Source: Eubacteriales bacterium
Lineage (GTDB): Bacteria > Bacillota > Clostridia > Lachnospirales > Lachnospiraceae
Length of the DNA stretch: 40,729 bases
Assembly: GCA_030524785.1 (NCBI GenBank)
Contig: JAUNFZ010000017.1
Span: 1 to 40,729, forward strand
Direction: 5' to 3'
Shown: positions 32,794 through 40,729 of the stretch, piece after piece
Layout of the letters: every line of letters starts with the position of its first letter
How positions within the stretch are numbered: position 1 is the first letter of the stretch
The notes under the pieces: generated by a model
The model's database searches: none
What the model saw: only the letters and a program-made list of their open reading frames with translations
What the model was told of the DNA's origin: nothing
Program-made: the position numbers and the translations under genes

Positions 32794-34491
32794 ATGGGAA
32801 CAATGACAATTGACGGTAGAAAAGTAGAATTTACCGATGAAAAGAATGTCCTGTCCGTCATCCGTAATGCAGGCATCGACATTCCAACGCTGTGCTATCA
32901 TTCCGAGCTGTCTACCTTCGGTGCCTGCCGCCTCTGTACGGTGGAGGACGAGAGAGGCAGGACCTTTGCGTCCTGTTCAGAAGAACCAAGGGACGGCATG
33001 GTAATCTTTACCAACACAGGGAAACTGCGCAAATACAGAAAACTGATTATTGAGCTGCTTCTGGCCGCCCATTGCAGGGACTGCCTTACCTGTGAAAAGA
33101 GCGGCGATTGTAATCTGCAGACGCTGGCAAAACGTTTCGGCGTTATGGAGGTTCGCTTTGAAAACTATAAAGAGAGGCGGCCGCTGGATTTCAGCTCTCC
33201 CTCTATTGTAAGGGATCCCAACAAATGTATCCTCTGCGGAAACTGTGTGAGGGTCTGCGAAGAACTTCAGGGCGTAGGCGCGCTGGGGTTTGCGCACCGG
33301 GGCTCCGACGCCATGGTGATGCCGGCCTTTGACCGGGAGATTGCCTCGACGAAGTGTGTGAACTGCGGCCAGTGCAGGATCTTTTGTCCCACCGGCGCCA
33401 TCAGTATTAAACACAACCGGGGAGGCGTATGGGATGCTCTGGCGGATCCGGATGTACGGGTAGTAGCGCAGGTGGCTCCGGCAGTCCGGGTGGCGGTGGG
33501 AGACGCCTTTGGGCTTCCAAAGGGCAGAAGCGTGATGGGAAAAATCGTGAACGTGCTTCACCGCATGGGCTTTGACGAGGTGTACGACACGGCGTTCAGC
33601 GCAGATCTGACGATCATGGAGGAATCTGCAGAATTTCTGGACCGGATAAAAAATGGCGGAAAGCTGCCCCTTCTGACGTCCTGCTGCCCGGCCTGGGTGA
33701 AGTTTGTGGGAGATCAGTTCCCAGAGTTTGAGGAAAATGTATCCAGTTGCCGCTCGCCCCAGGGAATGTTGTCGGCGGTGGTAAAGGAATATTTCCGCGC
33801 CCCGGAAAATGGCGGCGGCAAAAAGACGGTGATGGTGTCCATTATGCCCTGTACGGCCAAAAAGATGGAGGCGAACCGTGAAAATAGCTACACGAAGGGC
33901 GAAAAAGATACGGATTTCGTGCTGACGACCACAGAGCTGATCGATATGATTAAGACGACCGGCATCGATTTTGCAGAGCTGGAGCCGGAATCTTCGGATA
34001 TTCCCTTTGGCTTTGGCTCCGGAGGCGGCGTGATTTTCGGCGTGACCGGCGGAGTGACAGAGGCGGTAATACGGCGGCTGGCGCCGAACCACGACAAAGA
34101 GACTCTGAAGGAGATTTCGGAGTGCGGCGTCCGCAGTGAAGGATTTATCCGGGAATTTTCAGTTCCCTATGACGGCATGGAGATTAAGATCTGCGTGGCC
34201 AGCGGCCTGGCAAACGCGAAGGAGATTATGGAGCAGGTGAAACGCGGAAAAAAAGAGTATCACCTGATCGAGATCATGGCGTGCCGGCGGGGCTGCGTGA
34301 TGGGCGGCGGCCAGCCGAGGCTTGCAGGAAACCGCACCAAGGCGGCGCGGACAGCGGGCATTTACCGCGCGGACAGTGTATCTGTTATCAAAAAATGTGA
34401 TGAAAATCCGATGATTACCTCTCTCTATGATGGCCTGCTCAAGGGCAGGGAGCATGAACTCCTGCACAATCATGAGTTCTGTGCAAAGTAG
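32794..34491 (+). CDS. hydA: [FeFe] hydrogenase catalytic subunit HydA
   Basis: A 565-residue group A hydrogenase. Domains in order: [2Fe-2S] (C34, C45, C48, C61); His-Cys3 [4Fe-4S] (H93, C97, C100, C106); two [4Fe-4S] clusters (C145-C155 and C188-C198); then the H-cluster domain with TSCCPAW (295-301), MPCTAKKMEA (351-360) and EIMACRRGCVMGGGQP (493-508). The last motif has RR where many relatives have PG or GG, with all cysteines kept. It oxidises or makes H2 as the third subunit of HydABC. The ribosome binding site AAGGAGGG lies at 32780-32787. Confidence 0.95.
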   Translation: MGTMTIDGRKVEFTDEKNVLSVIRNAGIDIPTLCYHSELSTFGACRLCTVEDERGRTFASCSEEPRDGMVIFTNTGKLRKYRKLIIELLLAAHCRDCLTCEKSGDCNLQTLAKRFGVMEVRFENYKERRPLDFSSPSIVRDPNKCILCGNCVRVCEELQGVGALGFAHRGSDAMVMPAFDREIASTKCVNCGQCRIFCPTGAISIKHNRGGVWDALADPDVRVVAQVAPAVRVAVGDAFGLPKGRSVMGKIVNVLHRMGFDEVYDTAFSADLTIMEESAEFLDRIKNGGKLPLLTSCCPAWVKFVGDQFPEFEENVSSCRSPQGMLSAVVKEYFRAPENGGGKKTVMVSIMPCTAKKMEANRENSYTKGEKDTDFVLTTTELIDMIKTTGIDFAELEPESSDIPFGFGSGGGVIFGVTGGVTEAVIRRLAPNHDKETLKEISECGVRSEGFIREFSVPYDGMEIKICVASGLANAKEIMEQVKRGKKEYHLIEIMACRRGCVMGGGQPRLAGNRTKAARTAGIYRADSVSVIKKCDENPMITSLYDGLLKGREHELLHNHEFCAK

Positions 34492-34538
34492 CCTTCGGCC
34501 AGGTCAGAAATAGATGCGGCAGGTATAGGAAAAAGAGG

Positions 34539-34570
34539 AACAGCCGGCTGGAAAATAGCCGGCTGTTTCG
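34539..34570 (+). terminator. Terminator of the hydrogenase operon
   Basis: AACAGCCGGCT (34539-34549) pairs perfectly with AGCCGGCTGTT (34557-34567). The U tract is short. Confidence 0.75.
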
Positions 34571-34644
34571 CGCGAATTGCTAAGATGTGCTTCAAAGAAA
34601 TTTTCAGGCACTATATTGTGCTGTGCAAAGAAGCCGATTTTGTC

Positions 34645-34672
34645 TTGACAGTTGAATCACTGTTGATTTAAT
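34645..34672 (+). promoter_or_regulatory. Promoter of the acyltransferase gene
   Basis: TTGACA (34645-34650), a 16-bp spacer and TTTAAT (34667-34672), 44 bp before the start codon. Confidence 0.6.
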
Positions 34673-34715
34673 ATATGGATATTAAATATAGCCGAAGCAG
34701 AAGGTCACAAAAGCA

Positions 34716-35801
34716 ATGAACGAAAAAAGTAATTTAAAATTTTTATCAAGCATCAAAGGTATCTTATGTATTACGGTATTATTGCATCATTTATGGTTAT
34801 TGTTTGAGGCGGAACGCGATGGATTTATTATGGCGAACAATACCAGCGTTTTAGTTGAGAAGATTTCATATTTCTGGCAGGCGATCGGCCGAACTTCTGT
34901 TTTTGGATTTTTCATTATCACAGGCATTGGAATCAGAATGTCATTTGAAAGGACAAAAAAGGTATCTCCCAGGTCAATACTTATGCGGTATGTTAAACTT
35001 ATGTACCCTATATTGGCAGTGTCCATGATTTCTTATTTTCTGATGAAATTCAAACTGTTCGCGTGCTATTTTCCCGACACGTCATGTTTTAGTTCCTGGG
35101 CGCTGGGACATAATAATTTTGTACCTGACTTGCTGAACGTAATAAAAATTTCTGTGTTTGATCTGTGGAAGTATCAGGGGATGAATCCCTATGTCAGCTT
35201 TACGTGGCCTATGTACTGTTTCTTGTGGGGGGGGTATTTATGCTATGCCATAGCCTCCGTGACGCAAGGATGGAAAAAATCATATAAATTATTCTTTTTT
35301 ATTATGCTGTGCGCTTTGTTTTATCATACGGATTTATTGTTGTTTATTATTGGATTTGCCATTGGCGATCTGTACTGTGAGCCAGGGTTTGTTCCGTTTA
35401 ATCATTCGGTACTTAACGTAATATCTACAGTACTTATTATTATGCTGACGGTGTTATCGAATTCCAGTTATCTGACTGACTATGTGCTGAGAGAAATAGT
35501 AACGGGTATTGTTTTTTTACTTATCGTTTTTAACAGCAATTTTTATGATAAATGTTTGTCTGGCAGATCATTAAGGTTTTTAGGCAAAATTTCCTGGAAT
35601 GTATATCTGCTTCAGTATCCGATAATGTTTACTTTTTCGTGCGCAGTCTTTCAGCATATTTATAATTTAAGAGGAATGGCTGTGGCAGAAGTGCTTGCAG
35701 TAATATTTACTATAGCAGCCGTGATTCTTTTGTCAACATTGTTCACCTGGTTCACAGACTATATAAACAAAAGAATCGCGCCGCACTTTGACGCAGGATA
35801 G
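34716..35801 (+). CDS. Acyltransferase-3 family membrane protein
   Basis: A 361-residue integral membrane protein with about ten membrane segments. It resembles acyltransferase-3 (OafA/YrhL-like) enzymes that acylate surface sugars or glycolipids: the N-terminal [16 protein letters not shown] holds the family histidine, followed by [12 protein letters not shown], and [14 protein letters not shown] fits the late motif. The substrate is unknown. Its composition is clearly more AT-rich than all neighbours (TTA, ATT, AAT codons), and it stands alone between two terminated units, so recent acquisition is likely. The ribosome binding site is weak (AGAAGG, 34699-34704). Confidence 0.82.
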   Translation: MNEKSNLKFLSSIKGILCITVLLHHLWLLFEAERDGFIMANNTSVLVEKISYFWQAIGRTSVFGFFIITGIGIRMSFERTKKVSPRSILMRYVKLMYPILAVSMISYFLMKFKLFACYFPDTSCFSSWALGHNNFVPDLLNVIKISVFDLWKYQGMNPYVSFTWPMYCFLWGGYLCYAIASVTQGWKKSYKLFFFIMLCALFYHTDLLLFIIGFAIGDLYCEPGFVPFNHSVLNVISTVLIIMLTVLSNSSYLTDYVLREIVTGIVFLLIVFNSNFYDKCLSGRSLRFLGKISWNVYLLQYPIMFTFSCAVFQHIYNLRGMAVAEVLAVIFTIAAVILLSTLFTWFTDYINKRIAPHFDAG

Positions 35802-35857
35802 AAATTGTAAATTATCGCGCAGACGTTCTGTTGCGATTATGCATAAAACAGAAAAGA

Positions 35858-35872
35858 CCGGCATTATGCCGG
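35858..35872 (+). other. Hairpin next to the icd ribosome binding site
   Basis: CCGGCA-TTA-TGCCGG is a perfect inverted repeat that ends 2 bases before AAAGGAG, the icd ribosome binding site. It may end upstream transcripts or affect icd translation. Confidence 0.45.
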
Positions 35873-35887
35873 GAAAGGAGCAGGAGA

Positions 35888-37084
35888 ATGAGTAAAATTG
35901 CAATGATGACTCCGCTGGTGGAGATGGACGGGGATGAGATGACAAGAATCCTTTGGAGGATGATCAAGGAGGAACTGATTCTGCCCTTTGTGGATCTGAA
36001 GACAGAATATTATGATCTTGGCCTGGAAAAGAGAAATGAAACGGACGATAAAATTACTGTGGAGAGCGCCGAGGCTGCAAAGAAATACAAAGTGGCGGTA
36101 AAATGCGCCACCATTACGCCGAACGCCGCTCGCATGGAGGAATACAAATTAAAGGAAATGTGGAAAAGCCCCAATGGCACGATTCGTGCAATCCTTGACG
36201 GCACTGTATTTCGTGCGCCGATTATTGTAAAAGGGATTGAACCGAATGTGCGCACCTGGAAAAAGCCGATTACGATTGCCAGACATGCCTACGGTGATGT
36301 TTACCGTGCTTCTGAGATGAAGGTTTCAAAGCCAGGCAAAGCAGAACTGGTCTTTACGGATGAAAATGGAAATGAGACGAGGGAGCTGATTCACGAGTTT
36401 ACGGGCCCGGGGATTCTGCAGGGGATGCACAATACAGAGAAATCTATCCGAAGCTTTGCGAAAAGCTGCTTTACGTATGCGCTGGATACGAAGCAGGATC
36501 TCTGGTTTGCCTCGAAGGATACGATTTCCAAAAAGTACGATCATACCTTTAAGGATATTATGCAGGAGATTTTTGAGGCGGAGTATGAGGAACGGTTCAA
36601 AGCGGCGGGAATCACTTATTTCTATACGCTGATCGATGATGCGGTTGCCCGGGTCATGAAATCGGAGGGCGGTTATATCTGGGCATGCAAGAATTACGAC
36701 GGGGATGTAATGAGCGATATGGTATCCTCCGCATTTGGCTCGCTGGCTATGATGACTTCTGTGCTGGTTTCCCCGGAGGGCTGTTATGAGTACGAGGCGG
36801 CTCACGGAACTGTACAGCGCCATTATTACAAGCATCTTGCCGGGGAGGAGACCTCCACCAATTCCGTGGCTACGATCTTTGCCTGGACCGGTGCGTTAAG
36901 AAAGCGTGGAGAGTTGGACCATCTGCCGGAGCTTATGGCTTTTGCAGACCGGCTGGAGGCGGCTACGCTTGCCACAATTGAAGAAGGAAAGATGACGAAG
37001 GACCTTGCGCTGATTACCACGCTGCCGGAAGTGACGGTTCTAAACAGCAGAGATTTTATTAAAGCAATCCGGGAGAAATTGTAA
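35888..37084 (+). CDS. icd: NADP-dependent isocitrate dehydrogenase
   Basis: A 398-residue type II (eukaryote-like, homodimeric) isocitrate dehydrogenase that makes 2-oxoglutarate. Visible blocks: [13 protein letters not shown] near the start, [15 protein letters not shown], the substrate loop [45 protein letters not shown] and [14 protein letters not shown]. The start at 35888 follows AAGGAG (35875-35880); the frame is open 57 bases further upstream without support. It has no obvious partner gene; a role in glutamate supply is likely. Its 3' end has been copied in tandem downstream. Confidence 0.95.
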   Translation: MSKIAMMTPLVEMDGDEMTRILWRMIKEELILPFVDLKTEYYDLGLEKRNETDDKITVESAEAAKKYKVAVKCATITPNAARMEEYKLKEMWKSPNGTIRAILDGTVFRAPIIVKGIEPNVRTWKKPITIARHAYGDVYRASEMKVSKPGKAELVFTDENGNETRELIHEFTGPGILQGMHNTEKSIRSFAKSCFTYALDTKQDLWFASKDTISKKYDHTFKDIMQEIFEAEYEERFKAAGITYFYTLIDDAVARVMKSEGGYIWACKNYDGDVMSDMVSSAFGSLAMMTSVLVSPEGCYEYEAAHGTVQRHYYKHLAGEETSTNSVATIFAWTGALRKRGELDHLPELMAFADRLEAATLATIEEGKMTKDLALITTLPEVTVLNSRDFIKAIREKL

Positions 37085-37172
37085 AAGGCCTCCGGGAAAA
37101 ATTGCAAAGGGCCTTCTAGGAGAAATTATAAAGTGATTCCGGAAGAATTATAAAAGGCCTCCGGAAGAAAAC
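37061..37172. repeat. Tandem array derived from the icd 3' end
   Basis: Five units of 21-24 bp: 37061-37082 (the end of icd itself, AAAGCAATCCGGGAGAAATTGT), 37083-37105, 37106-37129, 37130-37151 and 37152-37172. The shared pattern is AAAAGGCCTCCGGnAGAAATTat. The copies are imperfect and untranslated. Confidence 0.7.
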
Positions 37173-37208
37173 AAAATGAGGGAGAGCACTCACATCAGGC
37201 TCTCCCAC
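37171..37208 (-). terminator. Terminator of the ABC-F gene
   Basis: Read on the minus strand, GGGAGAGC (complement of 37199-37206) pairs with GCTCTCCC (complement of 37180-37187), followed by TCATTTTGTTTT. The left arm lies in the last codons of the ABC-F gene. Confidence 0.6.
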
Positions 37209-39133
37209 AATTCATAGAGCTTTTCCAGTTCCTGGGAAAGCTCAAATTTTTCGTTGTTAAGCTTTAGGCAGCGGGAAACGTCAGAGTAGACCGAAGGATC
37301 CGAAAGCAGAGCGTCGATTTCGGCGTCCCTGGCCTCCAGCGCCTGAATCTGTTCTTCTGTCTTTTTGAGATCATTCTGGCGCTTGCGTTCCCGGGCCTGT
37401 TCCTCTTTCTGCTGCTTCCAGTCGCGTTTTGTGTCGGTTTCACCGCTGCTTTCGTTTCGTGCGGCAGTACTTCCGAAAAATCCGCCGACATTCTGAAGCG
37501 CTGCCTGAGGAGCGTAAATGGCGGTCAGTTCTTCCTTTTTCTCAAGGTAATAGTCATAATTTCCAATATAATTTACCAGTGTGCTGCCGGTCAGCTCCAT
37601 GATGCGGGTGGCTGTTTCGTTGATAAAATAGCGGTCGTGGGATACGTAGAGCACCGTGCCGCTGTAATTTTTCAGCGCATTTTCCAGGATTTCCTTTGAA
37701 GTAATATCCAGGTGGTTGGTAGGCTCGTCCAGTATCAGGAAATTGGCTTCAGAGAGCATCAGCTTTGCCAGAGAGACGCGCCCCCGTTCCCCGCCGCTTA
37801 AATCGGCAATCTGCTTAAACACATCATCACCGGTAAAGAGGAAGGAAGCCAGTACGTTTCGTATCTGTGTGTTGGTAAGCTCCGGATATGTGTCTGAAAT
37901 TTCCTCAAATAACGTTTTTTCCGGGTGGAGTACGTGGTGCTCCTGATCGTAATAGCCAATATGTACCTTGCTGCCCAAGGAAAAACTGCCGGCATCCGGT
38001 TCACACACATGATTAATGATTTTTAAGAGGGTGGTTTTCCCGGTGCCGTTATCTCCAATGATTGCCGTGCGTTCGCCGCGCTTGATTTCAAAATTTAAAT
38101 CAGTGAAAAGCTGCTGCCGGCCAAAGGCTTTGGAAAGACCTTTAACGGTTAAAACATCGTTGCCGCTGGTCACACGCGGCGTAAGATGGATGCGCATTTC
38201 ACTTGCAATTTCTGTGGGCTTATCGAGGCGCTCTATTTTGTCCAGCATTTTTACGCGGCTTTCCGCCCGCTTGATACTCTTTTCACGGTTGAAGGAGCGA
38301 AGCTTTGAAATAACAGCTTCCTGATGGCGGATTTCCTGCTGCTGGTTTAAATATGCCTTCATCCTGGCTTCCCGGAGCATAGCCCGCTTTTGGGCGTAGG
38401 CTGTGTAGTTTCCGGGAAATACAGTGGAATGTCCGTTGTCCAGTTCCACAATTTTTGTGACAACCCGGTTTAAAAAGTACCGGTCATGGGCTACAATCAG
38501 GACGGCGCCCGGATAATTTTGAAGATAAGTTTCCAGCCAGGCAATGGAATTCATATCCAGATGATTGGTGGGCTCGTCCAGGAGAAGAAGCCCGGGGCGG
38601 GTGAGCAGAAGCTTTCCTAATGCCACCCGGGTTTTCTGCCCGCCCGACAGGGTGTCGATATATTTTGAAAATTCTTCTTCTTCAAATCCAAGGCCCTTTA
38701 AAATGCCGGTAATCTCGCTGCGGTAGGCGTAGCCGTTTTTGTTTTCAAATTCCGTGCTCAGACGGTTATAGGACTCCAGAGCCGCCGAAAGCGCGCTGCC
38801 TTCCTGATGGGCCATATCGCGTTCCAGGGTGCGGAGCTTGTCTTCAAGGACAAGGATATCCTGTTTTGTGGAAAGAAGTTCCTCGTAGATGGTGTGATGC
38901 CCGGATACGGCGTCCTGCTGTGCAAGATAGCCAAGCGTAACTCCCTTTGAGATGACCACGTCGCCGCTATCCGACAAAAGCTCCTTTACAATAATTTTTA
39001 AAAGTGTGGATTTGCCTGCGCCGTTGATACCTACAACGGCAGCTTTTTCGCGTTCTTCTATATGAAAAGTGACGTCCGACAGAACGGTATTGTCGCCAAA
39101 AGATTTTCTGATATGATTACATGCCAAAATCAT
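37190..39133 (-). CDS. ABC-F family ATPase, YdiF-like
   Basis: A 647-residue soluble protein with two ABC ATPase domains joined by a charged linker. Domain 1: GINGAGKST, LSGGQKTRVALG, LLLLDEPTNHLD. Domain 2: GDNGTGKTT, LSGGERGRVSLAK, FLILDEPTNHLD. A C-terminal coiled coil (rich in K, E and Q, with the sequence around RERKRQNDLKKTEEQIQALE) follows. Layout and sequence resemble Bacillus YdiF. ABC-F proteins act on ribosomes, rescuing stalled translation or, in some, protecting from antibiotics; there are no membrane segments. A resistance role cannot be read from the sequence. The ribosome binding site is GAGGAA just before the start at 39133. Confidence 0.92.
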   Translation of the reverse strand: MILACNHIRKSFGDNTVLSDVTFHIEEREKAAVVGINGAGKSTLLKIIVKELLSDSGDVVISKGVTLGYLAQQDAVSGHHTIYEELLSTKQDILVLEDKLRTLERDMAHQEGSALSAALESYNRLSTEFENKNGYAYRSEITGILKGLGFEEEEFSKYIDTLSGGQKTRVALGKLLLTRPGLLLLDEPTNHLDMNSIAWLETYLQNYPGAVLIVAHDRYFLNRVVTKIVELDNGHSTVFPGNYTAYAQKRAMLREARMKAYLNQQQEIRHQEAVISKLRSFNREKSIKRAESRVKMLDKIERLDKPTEIASEMRIHLTPRVTSGNDVLTVKGLSKAFGRQQLFTDLNFEIKRGERTAIIGDNGTGKTTLLKIINHVCEPDAGSFSLGSKVHIGYYDQEHHVLHPEKTLFEEISDTYPELTNTQIRNVLASFLFTGDDVFKQIADLSGGERGRVSLAKLMLSEANFLILDEPTNHLDITSKEILENALKNYSGTVLYVSHDRYFINETATRIMELTGSTLVNYIGNYDYYLEKKEELTAIYAPQAALQNVGGFFGSTAARNESSGETDTKRDWKQQKEEQARERKRQNDLKKTEEQIQALEARDAEIDALLSDPSVYSDVSRCLKLNNEKFELSQELEKLYELWESLM

Positions 39134-39232
39134 GTCTGTTCCTCAATTCCTTTGTTTTTCAGAGTGGAAATAAACATTTCACTTCAGTTTTTCAAATAGT
39201 TTAACACATCCAATGAATTTTCACTAGCTTTT

Positions 39233-39269
39233 TTGCGCGAAATGCAGTAAAATATATAACCGGTTATAT
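39233..39269 (+). promoter_or_regulatory. Aspartate kinase promoter with 16-bp palindromic operator
   Basis: TTGCGC (39233-39238), a 16-bp spacer and TATAAC (39255-39260). The perfect palindrome ATATAACCGGTTATAT (39254-39269) covers the -10 box, as a repressor site would. The 5' leader (about 95 bases) has a TGGCTGC/GCAGCCA stem but no recognisable lysine riboswitch. Confidence 0.55.
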
Positions 39270-39359
39270 GATTCGCAGATGGCTGCTTTTGTGAATGTGG
39301 GCAGGAAACCGTGACGGCAGCCAATTGACTTTGCATATTACACAGGAGGAACGCAGGGA

Positions 39360-40709
39360 ATGAAAAAGGTTGTGAAATTTGGAGGGAGCTCTCTGGCGAG
39401 TGCGCAGCAGTTCCAAAAGGCCGGAAGTATTATCCGCGCAGAAAAATCCAGGCGATATGTGATTCCGTCCGCTCCGGGGAAACGCTTTGACAAAGATATA
39501 AAAGTAACCGACATGTTATATGAGTGTTATGAGACGGCAATCGGAGGAAAAAATTTTGACGAAAAACTGAAGAAGATCCGGGAACGGTATGACGAGATCA
39601 TCGAGGGACTGGGGCTTACGCTGTCTCTGGAAAAAGAATTTGAACAGATCCATGATTTTTTCGAAAAAGGAGCCGGCAGAAATTATGCGGCGTCCCGCGG
39701 GGAATACTTAAACGGCATCATTATGGCGGCATATCTTGGCTTTGATTTTATCGATGCGGCGGAGGTAATTTTTTTCGACGATAACGGGATCTTTGACGCG
39801 GAAAAGACGAACAAGATTCTTTCCGAGCGGCTGAAGAAGTCGGAATATGCAGTGATTCCGGGATTTTACGGAAGTATGCCCGGCGGAAAGATCAAGACCT
39901 TTTCGAGAGGCGGTTCCGACATTACCGGTTCTATTGTGGCAAGGGCGGCGAAAGCCGATATGTATGAGAACTGGACGGATGTGTCGGGATTTCTGGTAAC
40001 GGACCCCCATCTGGTAGAAAATCCGGAACCGATTGAGACGATCACCTACCGGGAACTGCGGGAGCTGGCTTATATGGGCGCCTCCGTGCTTCATGATGAG
40101 GCGATTTTTCCGGTGAGAAGCGAGGGAATTCCCATCAATATCCGAAACACCAACGACCCTGCCGCTCCGGGTACTATGATTGTGGAAAGCACCTGCAAGA
40201 AGCCGAAATACACAATCACGGGCATCGCCGGAAAACAGGGCTTTGCGGCGGTAAATATTGAGAAGGACAGAATGAACTCCGAGATCGGGTTTGGACGCAA
40301 AGTGTTAAGCGTATTTGAGGACAGCGGCATCTCTTTTGAACATATTCCTTCGGGAATTGATACAATGAGCGTGTTTGTGCATCAGTCAGAGTTTGAAGAA
40401 AAAGAGCAGAAGGTATTGGCCGGGATCCACAGGGCGGTGCGGCCGGATTACCTGGAGGTGGAATCGGATCTCGCACTGATTGCCGTGGTAGGCCGCGGGA
40501 TGCGTTCTACCAGAGGAACTGCCGGGCGGATTTTCTCCGCGCTGGCTCATGCGAATATCAACATCAGGATGATTGATCAGGGTTCCAGCGAGCTGAATAT
40601 TATTATCGGCGTCAGCAACGAAGATTTTGAAGCGGCCGTACGGGCTATCTACGATATTTTTGTTACGCTTTGCCTTCTTGAGTTTTCGCAAAATGTAATT
40701 TCAAAATGA
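39360..40709 (+). CDS. Aspartate kinase
   Basis: A 449-residue aspartokinase that phosphorylates aspartate in the lysine/threonine/methionine pathway. KFGGSSLA at residues 6-13 is the phosphate-binding motif; FSRGGSDITGSIVA and NWTDVSGFLVTDP are catalytic-domain blocks; two ACT domains follow (ITGIAGKQGFAAVNIEKD and VVGRGMRSTRGTAGRIFSAL in part) for feedback control. The last 15 residues (FVTLCLLEFSQNVISK) look atypical for the family. The ribosome binding site AGGAGG lies at 39343-39348. Confidence 0.93.
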   Translation: MKKVVKFGGSSLASAQQFQKAGSIIRAEKSRRYVIPSAPGKRFDKDIKVTDMLYECYETAIGGKNFDEKLKKIRERYDEIIEGLGLTLSLEKEFEQIHDFFEKGAGRNYAASRGEYLNGIIMAAYLGFDFIDAAEVIFFDDNGIFDAEKTNKILSERLKKSEYAVIPGFYGSMPGGKIKTFSRGGSDITGSIVARAAKADMYENWTDVSGFLVTDPHLVENPEPIETITYRELRELAYMGASVLHDEAIFPVRSEGIPINIRNTNDPAAPGTMIVESTCKKPKYTITGIAGKQGFAAVNIEKDRMNSEIGFGRKVLSVFEDSGISFEHIPSGIDTMSVFVHQSEFEEKEQKVLAGIHRAVRPDYLEVESDLALIAVVGRGMRSTRGTAGRIFSALAHANINIRMIDQGSSELNIIIGVSNEDFEAAVRAIYDIFVTLCLLEFSQNVISK

Positions 40710-40729
40710 ATATAGCATCCCAAAGTACC

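Noticed and set aside
31040..34092. Long minus-strand open frames opposite hydB and hydA
   Set aside because: Both lie wholly within conserved coding sequence on the plus strand and show no domains or start signals.
39270..39359. Lysine riboswitch before aspartate kinase
   Set aside because: The leader is only about 95 bases and lacks the conserved lysine-riboswitch core.

Overview
The window looks like a chromosomal segment of an acetogenic, anaerobic Gram-positive bacterium, most likely a Lachnospiraceae (Blautia-like) Clostridia. The evidence is a complete CO-dehydrogenase/acetyl-CoA synthase operon, a three-subunit NAD/ferredoxin-type [FeFe] hydrogenase, strong AGGAGG ribosome binding sites, Van- and Bce-type two-component systems, and a cobalamin riboswitch. 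The species assignment is an inference; no rRNA or tRNA gene is present to confirm it.

Layout. 1-668: the 3' part of an ABC-transporter ATPase, closed by a strong terminator. 770-17316: one long plus-strand Wood-Ljungdahl operon, opened by a promoter with stacked palindromes and closed by a 13-bp-stem terminator at 17352-17398. Its order is His-rich metal-binding protein, CooT-like nickel protein, CooC ATPase, CODH (cooS/acsA), second CooC, a stand-alone CODH C-terminal-domain paralogue, acetyl-CoA synthase acsB, a hairpin-rich spacer, acsD, acsC, acsE, the corrinoid-activating ferredoxin/ATPase protein, a DUF3786 protein, fhs, fchA and folD. The operon carries the methyl branch from formate to methylene-THF, the corrinoid methyl transfer, CO2 reduction to CO and acetyl-CoA assembly, plus nickel handling. 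Methylene-THF reductase and formate dehydrogenase are not in the window.

17403-25216: a FlK-like thioesterase, then an envelope-stress block: a VanR/VanS-type pair, a VanY-type D,D-carboxypeptidase without any D-Ala-D-Lac or D-Ala-D-Ser ligase, and a BceRS-BceAB antimicrobial-peptide sensing and efflux module. 25232-27470: an ECF sigma factor with a probable self-recognised promoter and an overlapping DUF4179 anti-sigma-like membrane protein. 27484-28765: intergenic DNA rich in GC repeats around a small DUF1294 protein, followed by a cobalamin riboswitch with a readable terminator/antiterminator, upstream of an L,D-transpeptidase.

30352-34570: hydCBA, encoding a NuoE/NuoF/[FeFe]-hydrogenase complex that would supply reductant from H2 to the Wood-Ljungdahl pathway. 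The hydB reading frame is broken by an apparent one-base deletion near 32416. 34645-40709: an AT-rich acyltransferase probably acquired by transfer, isocitrate dehydrogenase with a decaying tandem repeat of its own 3' end, a YdiF-like ABC-F ATPase on the minus strand, and aspartate kinase behind a 16-bp palindromic operator.

The points most worth a second look are the catalytically stripped CODH paralogue inside the acs operon, the FolD that has lost two cyclohydrolase residues next to a dedicated FchA, the cobalamin riboswitch in front of a cell-wall enzyme, the palindromic operator of the CODH operon, and the frameshift in hydB.
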